Below, in pieces: positions 53,330 through 64,000 of a stretch of 64,000 nt of DNA. The position numbers and the translations under genes were made by a program. The number at the start of each line of letters is the position of its first letter. The first letter of the stretch is position 1. The notes beneath the pieces are model-generated. The model saw nothing but the letters and a program-made list of their open reading frames with translations. It had not been told where the DNA came from and searched no databases. The DNA is from Chlamydoabsidia padenii (lineage: Eukaryota > Mucoromycota > Mucoromycetes > Mucorales > Cunninghamellaceae). The stretch lies in assembly GCA_025330725.1 (NCBI GenBank), contig JAIWND010000006.1, positions 930,001 through 994,000 of the forward strand, in the 5' to 3' direction.

Positions 53330-54339
53330 TCATCCAGAGAGTGATTGATTGACGGGCCAAGATGGGAACTGAGTAGGTAGAGTTCTTGATGATGGAATGG
53401 TGAATGAGGCACCTAGTTGATTGAGTTGATCGCTGACTTGGTGATGGACAGAGGCAATATTGAGTTCTAGCTCTTCTAATCGAGAAGCGTAAGGTGGAGA
53501 CCCGATCATTCTGTCCACTTGTCGGGTCAATGACGTATAGTTTTGGTCATAAGAGTGCAGTGGGTCGGTGGTTGGTTGTGTGGTATCATTGTCGTTATTG
53601 CTGTTGGATGTTGATGATGATGTCAACGATGACAATGGTGGGTTTGTAGTTGCTGGTGAAGGAGTGGTAGATATCAAAGTGGTCGAGGTAGCTGTCAAGA
53701 TCGATAAAAGATCTAAAAAAAAAAAAAAATAGGCCATCGAATAAAAGAATATAGTTAACGCGGAGTTCAAATGACCCAAAGGAAGGTAATGGAACATTTT
53801 GATCAAATGAGGAGTATACATGTTCTCTTGTGTTTTGTCTTTTTTTTTGCCATACCATCAGTGATAAAAGGAGGAAGTGCCATGTTATGACCAGACATAT
53901 CACGGATAGATATAAACTGGTCGAGCAAGGAGGTGGTGATTTTAAGTTGTTCCAATAGTTCTTGCTTTTCAAAGATTCGTTGCTCGATCTGCCGTTCGAC
54001 TTCCAATCTTCTTGTTGTTACATTTGATAACTGTGTCCTTGAAGAACGTTGATGTTGATGTTGGTGTATTGGTAAAGTTGATTGTGATGTGTTTGTTCTT
54101 CTTGTCGATATCGGCGTAGTGTCACCGTTTTCTGCTGCGATATAATAGGGTTCTGTAAGTAATGTTGACCTTCTTCTACGATTTAATCGATACTGAGGAA
54201 GGTGATGATGATTATGGCGATGATGGTGTGGAATATGATGATGATGTCCAGTCGAGTGTTGTCGTGGTTGCTGAAGAGAAGGTGTATGTGGAGTAGGTTG
54301 TTGTATCTGTTTTGTTGGTTTCCAAATAGGTATGCCCAT
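53330..54339 (-). CDS. His-rich coiled-coil protein, unrecognised
   Basis: Two exons, 54339-53856 and 53712-53330, encode 288 residues. The N-terminal third is His/Gln/Pro/Arg-rich (HSTGHHHHIPHHHRHNHHHL). Then comes a coiled coil (LEVERQIEQRIFEKQELLEQ, LKITTSLLDQFISI), a Thr/Ser-rich linker, and a second helical pair (LTRQVDRMIGSPPYASRLEE, LELNIASVHHQVSDQLNQLG). No catalytic motif is seen. A structural or adaptor role is only inferred from the coiled coils. Confidence 0.65.
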
Positions 54340-54438
54340 AATTGTCCTAGTCCGATAAAAAAAAGTGAGGAAGGTGAAGAAGAAAAGTGATAAAAAGGAA
54401 AAAGCATAGAATACCTATAGAAATATAAAATGAATAGG

Positions 54439-54449
54439 TTTAAATCCCG
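54439..54449. promoter_or_regulatory. CGGNNTTYRAA promoter motif
   Basis: TTTAAATCCCG lies 100 bp upstream of the start codon at 54339 (minus strand). Confidence 0.5.
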
Positions 54450-54600
54450 ACAATCGCCTAGTTACCTGTTTAAGAATAATGTTCGATGGCACAAGAGCAA
54501 ACATGTCCGATCCCGTCAAGAATAAAAACATCGACAATGAATCAAAGGAGCAGAATTAGACTTGATTTTATTATATAATAAACCAGTAAGACTACACTAT

Positions 54601-55679
54601 TTATTGATCAGATACAGTAAAGTTGAATCGACGTTTCGCCAAATCGATAAAAGCTTGATCACCCAAATACGATGCCTTAAAGCTTGGTCGATCAAGTAGA
54701 GCATTCAAATAAGTGTTCAAACGAGGAGAGGATTGAGCAGTTGGTAGTTGATAGCCCTTTTTGAAAGCAGCATTCAGCACAGCATGGATGCGACCAGCAA
54801 AAGGAGCAATAGCAATATCCACCAAGGAGAAGTTGTCACCGTAAAAGTAAGGACCATCCACTGATTGTTCCAACAGCAGTTCATCAAACTATAATTAAAA
54901 AAAAAAAAAAAAACGTCGTCATCATGAGTATATGTGTAACCGTGATCATTGATTCTTTTTGAAATCGCACATCATCATGCAACACATCGATCTCTTTTTT
55001 ATAGAGGTGATTTAAAAAAGGATCGAGCAAATCAGCTTTCCCCCCTTTTTTTTTTTTTCATCACCCGCCCACCACCAGTTCCTCTGTTTTTTTTTTCTTT
55101 GTTTCCCCTTACCCGTTTATAGGCGACATCCAATTCATGCACAATGGTTTCTTTTTGGTCCGAGTTCTTGAGGAGTCCATACAAATTAGGAATTATCTTG
55201 GAGCTGTAGAATTCAATGGCAAATCGTCCTTGAGCACGCTTGAATGGATCATCAGGCAGTAATCTAGAATAATGTTAAGTTTATATATTCAAGTAAATAC
55301 ACACAGACATCACCTACCCCACCCCCCCTATTATTATGTCATTCTTACTTTGCTTCAGGATAGAGATCATTCACCAAATCAATTATAACCAAGGATTCCG
55401 CAATTGCCTTGCCATCCAATTTGAGTGCAGGCACCTTCAATTCAGGATTTACTTCACCATACCAAGAAGGTTTGTTGTTCAAATCAATATCCACCGTTTC
55501 GTAAATGGCTTTGACTTCTTCAAGTGCGATCTTGGCTCGTTGCGCGTAGGGGCAGATAACAGCATTATAAAGAATGATTTTAGATCCTACAAAAGAGCCA
55601 AGAGATTAGTTTAATTCATTCAACCCCATTTACTTTTTGGCTACTTTTAAACAACTTGGTTCTATTACTTACCTGACAT
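54601..55679 (-). CDS. Glutathione S-transferase, Cys-type (omega-like)
   Basis: Four exons, 55679-55673 (7 nt: ATG TCA G), 55586-55349, 55263-55113 and 54888-54601, encode 227 residues. The thioredoxin-fold domain opens SGSKIILYNAVICPYAQRAK with a catalytic Cys (about residue 14) in CPYAQR, then the cis-Pro segment LKVPALKLDGKAIAESLVII. The helical C-terminal domain has YFYGDNFSLVDIAIAPFAGR. The CPY/FxxR active site is typical of omega-class GSTs, which carry out thiol transfer and dehydroascorbate or glutathionyl reduction. A near-match of the promoter motif (55805-55817) lies about 130 bp upstream. Confidence 0.9.
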
Positions 55680-56196
55680 TGTTGAGAGTGATTGTTATAG
55701 TAATAGATTGTTTAACGAAAAGAAAAAGGAAGAAAGAAAAAAAAAAATTGCGCGGTTTTAAAAGCGAACCGTTCTTTGTCAGCCAAAAAAATTGATTTCT
55801 AATGAATCGGGATTTCAAACTTTGATTAATAACCACATACGCCTTCCTATCCATAAATGTCATCATTGTCCATATACATGTTGTTATGTCAAAAAGATAA
55901 TAAGGATATATATGTCAATCGAGACTGAAAAAAAAGTTCAAGTCATGACATCAAACAAGGGAGTTAATGATTTTTTAATTTTTCCTTCTCCATGTATCAT
56001 CGGCGTTTGAAACATGATTCATGCAAAAACAACAACTTCTCCCCGTTTCCAAAAGTACATCAAGGTCTTGATATGTAATCCACTTTTCCACCTTCACTTT
56101 TAGTGCTATCATTCATACACAAAACCGGGTATTCAATTGAAATCCTTTTTTGGAAAAGCGGTCGGTCCGAGTGAGTCCGATTTCCATCCTCTTTTT
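55680..56196. other. Intergenic, 517 bp
   Basis: Promoter of the GST gene (near-motif at 55805) and the 3' side of the small gene at 56197. An exact motif copy lies at 56001-56011. No coding region is seen. Confidence 0.4.
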
Positions 56197-56723
56197 TCAC
56201 ATTTCAAGCCCCGTTTTATTACCATGGCTGGAAACGACCTTATCAAAATCAATAAGTTCTTCATCTATAACCAGATCAAGTTGTCTATACGTAACCTGTA
56301 CTCTATGTTCATCGTTATTCTCAAATAGTCTTGGCCACTGATGATTCTTTTGTTCCTTGGATAAAAAGATATCTTGTCCATGATCATGATTCGTACTGAG
56401 CTTTAACGGCTATCAGAATAAAGGATACATCAATAAAAGATCATGTCTGTCTCGAGTTGAAATGTACCTGATGATCAATGTCCTGATAGAATCGTAAAGT
56501 ATACTTCGTCTCGGGTGAATCTATAGGTGATAAGACAAGGTAGCGAGGATAAAAGATACATCTGATCTTTCTCGAAAGGAAGAGAGTAAGTAAAACCATG
56601 CATCACGTTTGGTTGGTGTTCACATACTGCACTAAAGGTCATGATATGAATGGATAGAATGTCCTCAGTCTGTGACCAGACGATCCGAGGTCTTTGATCC
56701 GCTGGTGGGTCTTCTTGTAACAT
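56197..56723 (-). CDS. Small spliced gene, about 116 residues, unrecognised
   Basis: Not recognised. Exon 1 (56723-56628) reads MLQEDPPADQRPRIVWSQTE and DILSIHIMTFSA before a good donor GTATGT. Exon 2 must be read as TKYTLRFYQDIDHQ, ending at 56468 (donor GTACAT). Exon 3 (56409-56197) reads PLKLSTNHDHGQDIFLSKEQ ... RVQVTYRQLDLVIDEELIDF to a TGA. The exon 2 acceptor is ambiguous: the obvious CTATAG at 56521 gives the wrong phase with the GTATGT donor, while an acceptor at ...CCGAG (exon start 56509), or the donor A|GTGCAG with CTATAG, keeps the frame. Coherent composition in all three exons supports a real gene. Confidence 0.5.
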
Positions 56724-57292
56724 GGCAAAGATCAAGAAAAGAAAAGAAGAGAAGGAAAGGGGGAAAAAAAAAGGGACGAAGGAAGATTGGTCTTTCAAAT
56801 TGATGTGGTAGTGTAACTCGGAAATATAAAAAAGGACCACATCCCAGCTGTATCATCACAAAATAAAATGCTACTTGTTTTGGTAAATAAATCAAAAAGG
56901 AGACAGTATTTGTGAGGCATATAAATACATCATGAGCCCATACGCCCACACCCCGCCGCCCCAACAACAGCAACAACAACAATAAACAACAACAACAACA
57001 AGTCAAGTTTATTTAAATATGTATGTTATCATATACTATCAAGTGTAAACTAGGTGCTTCACCCCATCCAAGGCCAAGTGTGAGTTTGAGAGAGAGAGAG
57101 AGAGAGAGAGAGCAACGTGCCCATTCATCCAAATCACTACATCAAGTAACATCAGGCAAGTCGTAAGATCCACGTCTTTGTCGTCCAACACGCCGCCTTA
57201 GTTGTCTTGTCGATATCAACTGATTCCTTGGGTTCATGATATGTGGTGTTCCGCTGATATGTTGGTCAGCCCATTCATCGTCGTCGTTTGGG
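56724..57292. other. Intergenic, 569 bp, CAA and GA microsatellites
   Basis: An ACA/CAA-type repeat lies at about 56963-57000 and a (GA)n run at about 57087-57112. No gene is seen. Confidence 0.45.
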
Positions 57293-59263
57293 TCAAGTAG
57301 TAAGAAGCGTCGGATAAAGGTACGGAATACACCGTCGTGTTCCCTTTTCATATCCATCCTATTGCTAAATTTTTTTTTTTAAAAAAAAAAAGAGAATAGA
57401 AGAAGAAGAAAGGAAGGAAAATGGTGGTGAGTATCAACAAATATATAGATTAAAAAAAAGTGACCCAAGAACCTATTCACACACACAATGCATATCACAC
57501 ATATTTGATTTCAAAAAATACCCACCCATGCATTTTGCCCGATCCTTTTTTTTTTTTCCCCACTAACCTTTCTAGTTCCAATTTCAAACTCTTCTTCGTT
57601 TAGTAGTTCATAACGTAAGATCGACTGAGTCATCCACGCAGTGCTTATCGGCCGTTTTCCATATAAACATTGTAGATTTGCCACCAATTGATCATCCTTC
57701 TTTTTAGAGAGAGACTGACACACCATCACGGTACTTGGAGTCATGTCTCGTGAGTCTTGTATCACCTGACCACCACCCGCGATCATCAGATTCGTAAATT
57801 GTTTCTTCAACTTGACATCCATGGAATCATCAAACCATACCGACTTTGTATTAAAGAGTGGAGGCTCCTATGACAATAGACAATTTAGTTAAATCAACAT
57901 TATACCCTCTACCCTTTTTTTTGAAATTACCTTATTTTGCAGACTGAGCATGGCTCGTTTTGGACCGTTCCAGTAGTATTCTTGCCCATCATCATCACCA
58001 TAATAAAAAGTGGAATAAGGTGTAGGATCCACCACCTTGTTAAGTTTATAGCACTGGTGTACCCCTATAATAATAAAGTTGGTCGAAATGAGTATCATAC
58101 GATGTTTTCCTATTTGTTTGGTTACTTACATTGTTCATTCACAATCCATTTTCGTAAAACCAACGCTTGAAGATATACCCAATTGATATTTTTGATCCCT
58201 CGTTCACCTAGTTTCACCGAGATATAAAAGATGTGTGAGTGATCAGAATGCCGGACCAAGTAATTTCCTTTTATATTACCTGTGGTCGCAAAGACAAAGT
58301 GGGTGACTTTAGAAGATACATGTGTGTCCTTGGCTAGGTCCAGTTTACCATCTTTGTGTAGTTTGGCCAGATAGGAGATCTATATACAAGATATCATTAC
58401 CTTGTCCTTTTCCTTGTTTTAAAAACTTACAGTAAAAGGATCTATCTGATTCGATTTATAAACCAAAAAATGCTTTGAATCGGTATCAATGGGTGGTGGT
58501 ATAGTCGTGCTTTGCTGAGATGAGGAGGAAAGTTGTTCTTCGAGTTGTTGCTGTGAAGATGGTTGTGGTGGTGGCCATAATAAGAGTGATAATGTCGATG
58601 GCTCCTCCTGGTCTTTATCTTGAGGTACCACTACAGATTGCTGCTCTTGTTGCATATGACTTGTTGATGATTCCGGTAGTACTTGATTTGTCGGATTTCG
58701 GTTTATAGTGATAGGCTTGGATGGGTAAGGATAGAGCAGTGATAGATCGTCTGGTGAGTTGTGCTGATGGTATTCTCTATTTGGTAATTGGGACAGGTCT
58801 ACAATACAATACCACAAAAAAAAAAAAAAAAAAAAAGTTAACAATGATTCCACCCACCCACATCTTTTTGCCAGTATACTTACTATTGCCACTGTCCTTT
58901 TCATAATGTTGACGGAGGATAAGGAATTCTTGGACGATTGCCTCCACGGATTCCGATGTTGACAGGCCCCGTTTGGTGATGGGTTCTTTACAGATGGGGC
59001 ATTTGGATAGAGTTCTCAAGGACTGTATAATGCATGGACGACAATAGGTATGACCACAAGGTGTTCTGGTGCATTGTTCTAGTAGACCAAGGCTGCTTAT
59101 AAGAAAAGAAGAAGATACATAGGTGAGTGTGTTTGTTTTCTTTTTCCTTTTTACTTTTTTTTTTTTCTTACCAAATGGGACAGGTCAGTTCTTGATTCAT
59201 TCGGAGGAGAAGTCCACCAATATCTCCAGGCAAATCATCGAATGAAGATGGCTGTGGTATCAT
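57293..59263 (-). CDS. BRCA1-like RING and tandem-BRCT protein
   Basis: Eight exons, 59263-59172, 59095-58884, 58798-58431, 58379-58280, 58207-58130, 58064-57931, 57867-57568 and 57358-57293, join in phase to 449 residues. The N-terminal RING (ELTCPIC...CGHTYCRPC...CPICKEPITKRGLSTSES) follows a short helix. The string CP(L/I)CK-x2-ITKR-x-L matches the second half of the BRCA1 RING. A disordered Gln/Pro/Ser linker follows, then two BRCT repeats: HVSSKVTHFVFATTGERGIK ... LRKWIVNEQWVHQCYK, and WFDDSMDVKLKKQFTNLMIA ... GKRPISTAWMTQSILRYELL. Known homologues are E3 ligases in double-strand-break repair. It is far shorter than human BRCA1. The last exon (DGYEKGTRRCIPYL...) is the least certain join (donor GTTAGT). 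Confidence 0.85.
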
Positions 59264-59661
59264 ACGACACTATTATCCAACAATCGTCAAGTAAAAAAAG
59301 GAAAGGAAAGGAGGAAGAAGAAAAAGAAAAAGAAAAAAGATGACCGCGACTGATTTTTTTCGCTCTAGAACCCAAAAGCGGGGTCTGAATATCCATTTTG
59401 AGGGCCTATGTTCCTAAGCATTTCGAGACAATCATGTAATCGGAGGCACTTGTAATGGTTCAACTTTTTAGTGGGACCCCATTGCAAAGCATATGAGTTC
59501 CATTTTCCTATAACATAAAAAAAAAAGACAAAAGACGTTGTATTTGTATCTAATGAGAATATGCTTTGTTTATTCAGACAAGTCAGGGAAGGGGAAGAGT
59601 GATCTATAATACAATTGACTAATTACAAAGGGGGGGGGATGTTTTTAAAAGAGATGTCTAT

Positions 59662-60478
59662 CTATTGTTCCCGATAGCGCTTTCTTGGATCCCGACCATT
59701 CATTGTTACTTCACCCGGTTTTGTAGCACCCATTATAGGAGGAGCAGAAGGAGTAGGCATTTGCCGTCCTCTGCCTATACCTTGATATCGATCCCATTCA
59801 CCACCACGCCATATATTTCCACCACCACGCCGATTTCCCGGGTATCTTGATGATTGAGCATAATATTGGCCTTGTTGTTGTTGATTTGATGTTATAGACG
59901 TGGTTGGAGTTGAAGGTCTGGGTTCCTTTTGTACAGGTTGTGCCGCCTGTGCACTTGCAACCCGTGCAAGTCGAGATGGTGGTATATGAGATGTCACTTC
60001 TGAAAAGTTTGGTGATTCTACAAAAGGGAAGGTATCCTGACCCAATCGTTTGACTTTGCCCAGTTTCGAAGTTATTAATATATGTTGACCAGATCGAACT
60101 TTGCTCTGCCTAACAAAAGAAGGTGATTAGTTACTTTTATCCTTTTCTTTTTTATTGCCATCCACTTACACATCAGTGACTCGTAAAACATCACCTATTT
60201 GGATATAATCACCATGAGTGCCCAAAACACTCAATATCATTGTACCAGATGGATCGGCTACCAAGAATTTACGAATGGTCGCTCCATCACGTCGCCTCGC
60301 CACCGGTTCACCTTCTAATATCAATTAAAGCAAGTGAGTTAATTTTGTTTAAAGGAAGGCAAAAGATGACTAGTTTCAAGTTACCTTGTTGTAGTGTAAT
60401 GACTTCGATATCCACCTTATGTATAGCAGGTCGTATGTCTTTCAACAAAACATGCTGCCCAGTTGACAAAGTAGACAT
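59662..60478 (-). CDS. SOSS complex subunit B (hSSB1/NABP-like), OB-fold ssDNA-binding protein
   Basis: Three exons, 60478-60385, 60314-60170 and 60109-59662, encode 228 residues. The OB fold matches SOSS-B1 along its length: HVLLKDIRPAIHKVDIEVIT, RDGATIRKFLVADPSGTMIL, THGDYIQIGDVLRVTD, and the segment VESPNFSE that corresponds to EVPNFSE in human SOSS-B1. The C-terminal tail is disordered and Gly/Arg-rich (NRRGGGNIWRGGEWDRYQGI), as in RNA- or DNA-binding tails. In animals it binds ssDNA at double-strand breaks with INTS3 and promotes resection. It sits 399 bp from the BRCA1-like gene, same strand. Confidence 0.85.
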
Positions 60479-60602
60479 ATTCGAAGAAGAGAGGGGAGAA
60501 AAGTTTTTTTTTTCTTTGCCCTTTCAAAAAATCCTTTTAACGCGCCGCCCAAAATAACTCCATTTCGTCAATGCCAAAAGAAACACACAAGATACAACTT
60601 AG

Positions 60603-61127
60603 TTCAAACCCCGCTTACCCTCACCTTCAATCTTAAAAGGACCCTACTGCCTTAATGGACAAGTGATGCTCATGACAAAAGTGACCATGAGCATTCCTTA
60701 GCCTAATTCCAACAAAGTTTACATAATGGTCAATATACCAAGTCCACTGGATGGAGTAGTATAGCCTCAAGATTGTTTTACCCTGACTTTTGTGAAAAAA
60801 AAAGTGGCAGAATGAAAATTGACACACACGATAAAACTTGGTTCAAAACCCGCTTACCCTCGCCTTGAATCTTGTAAGTGCTCTACTGGCTTAATGAACA
60901 AGTGATGCTAATGACAAAAGTGACCATGTGCATTCCTTAGCCTATTTCCAACAAACTTTACATAATGGTCAATATACCGAGTCCACTTTATGGAGCAATA
61001 TAGCATCATGATCGTTTTAACCTGTCTTTTGCATTTTTTTTTTTTTTTTTTCATGCGATTTAACGGTACTCATTTTCAAGCCTGCCTGGGTTTCAAATTA
61101 CCTGATTTCTGGAAGGGAAAGACTCGT
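60603..61127 (+). repeat. Two ~240-bp repeat units with one TIR-like end
   Basis: Units begin at TTCAAACCCCG (60603) and TTCAAAACCCG (60842), 239 bp apart, and share long near-identical blocks such as AAGTGATGCT(C/A)ATGACA, CATTCCTTAGCCTA and TTTACATAATGGTCAATATA. The cluster is the inverse of the one at 11.2 kb and continues into a terminus (61100-61127) like the left TIR there. The other TIR was not found. The first motif copy lies 125 bp upstream of SOSS-B's start codon, so the repeat may supply its promoter. Confidence 0.65.
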
Positions 61128-61343
61128 TCCCATACTGATTAAATGAAGGCCCATCGTTCCGACATATAAACAAACAAAGTATGATGACTTTTTATTTCGA
61201 AGGTTATGATAAAAAAAAAACAGATAGTAACAATATGTATAAAAAAAACAAAGGCCATTCCCATGTTCATAAAAAAAAAAAGAGAGAAGAGTAACTATAT
61301 ATATAAACAACAATCGAGGTAGACGTGTGGTTTTCCAAGATAT

Positions 61344-63522
<2,179 letters not shown>

Positions 63523-64000
63523 TATTATACGAGTAAAGTTTATTAGATGGAATATGTAAAAAGGAAAAGAAAAAAGCAGGGCTATTGAGTTTTATCTTTT
63601 TCTTTTTTTTAAAGCGGAAAAATTGGGCGGAGTGACTGTCGGGTACATTTTCTTGTCATACAAATGTTTCATGCAGCCTTACATGGGTTCAGCTCGACTT
63701 TTTTTTTTTTTTTTGGAAGGTACTAGAAACCTTTAGTGCCGTTTTTCCCTAGCTGTTCATGTCTTTGTTTATATGTTTACGTTTTTTAAGGGATACATTA
63801 CAATACATACCATCATTCTCTATAATAATGGTTTTCCCTCTCTTTCTGTCTACTTGACATTTTCCACTATCATTAAAAAAAAAAAAAGGAGGCGGAGTAT
63901 ACAATCATAATTCATGCAGCTTCTCCTTCTTACCAGAAGGAACTACACGATCCATGTTTTCAATTGATGACCTGCTCTGTTTTAAACTCCGAATGACAGA
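63523..64000. other. Upstream region of Hsp70 to window end
   Basis: A T-run lies at 63700-63715. An exact motif copy (TTTAAACTCCG) lies at 63981-63991. I looked for heat-shock elements and found only isolated GAA/TTC triplets without convincing nGAAn arrays. Confidence 0.35.

Noticed and set aside
11191..61127. CRISPR or satellite array interpretation of the paired repeats
   Set aside because: Only two units per locus, units of about 240 bp, and one locus bounded by TIRs with a target duplication.
63523..64000. Heat-shock elements in the Hsp70 promoter
   Set aside because: Only scattered GAA/TTC triplets with irregular spacing; no three-unit nGAAn array.

Overview
The window reads as nuclear DNA of an early-diverging filamentous fungus, most likely Mucoromycota (Mucorales-like). 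Genes are dense and on both strands. Most are split by short GTAAGT...TAG introns, and poly-T/poly-A runs are frequent in promoters and introns. The gene set is fungal: Chs5, Bud22, Doa1, Mkk-type MAPKK, Ccc2-type copper pump. It also has genes that yeasts lack: a BRCA1-like RING-BRCT protein, a SOSS-B ssDNA-binding protein, an STK32/YANK kinase and a WASP that keeps its CRIB/GBD. The phylum is inferred; no marker sequence was compared.

Layout. 0-8 kb: partial secretory-pathway protein (-), mitochondrial ribosomal protein mL46 (+), coiled-coil protein (-), intronless copper P-type ATPase (+). 8-11 kb: a 17-exon Tgl3/4/5-type patatin protein whose catalytic signatures are all degraded. 11.2-11.7 kb: a short TIR element with 8-bp target duplication. 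11.9-18.4 kb: MAPKK, CYSTM protein, small GPI-type protein, two small unrecognised spliced genes and a DinB-like protein, all (-). 19-24 kb: G-alpha (-) and STK32-like kinase (+). 24.8-30.8 kb: WASP (-) and Doa1/PLAA (+), divergent from a 184-bp promoter. 31.1-36.2 kb: tiny candidate gene (-), Chs5 core (+), Bud22 (-), DUF2235 hydrolase (-). 36.9-37.6 kb: decayed Rab-like GTPase. 38.4-39.3 kb: DUF4203 membrane protein. 39.6-45.6 kb: tRNA-Ala, then a complete two-ORF LINE inserted at the first base of a tRNA-Asp gene, flanked by a 16-bp duplication of tRNA nucleotides 1-16. 47-56.7 kb: TIS11-type CCCH protein, DnaJ-X co-chaperone, two Q/H-rich coiled-coil proteins, GST and a small unrecognised gene. 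57.3-60.5 kb: BRCA1-like gene and SOSS-B side by side. 61.3-63.5 kb: cytosolic Hsp70.

Two patterns cut across genes. First, the 11-bp pattern CGGNNTTYRAA (either strand) occurs about 30 times by eye against roughly 2 expected, and in many promoters lies about 90-125 bp upstream of the start codon; it looks like a general promoter element. Second, a repeat of about 240 bp, headed by the same motif, occurs as adjacent pairs at 11.2, 45.9 and 60.6 kb; the 11.2-kb copy is bounded by TIRs.

Exon boundaries were derived by hand from splice signals and reading-frame continuity. Where every exon joins in phase I treat the model as well supported; uncertain joins are stated.
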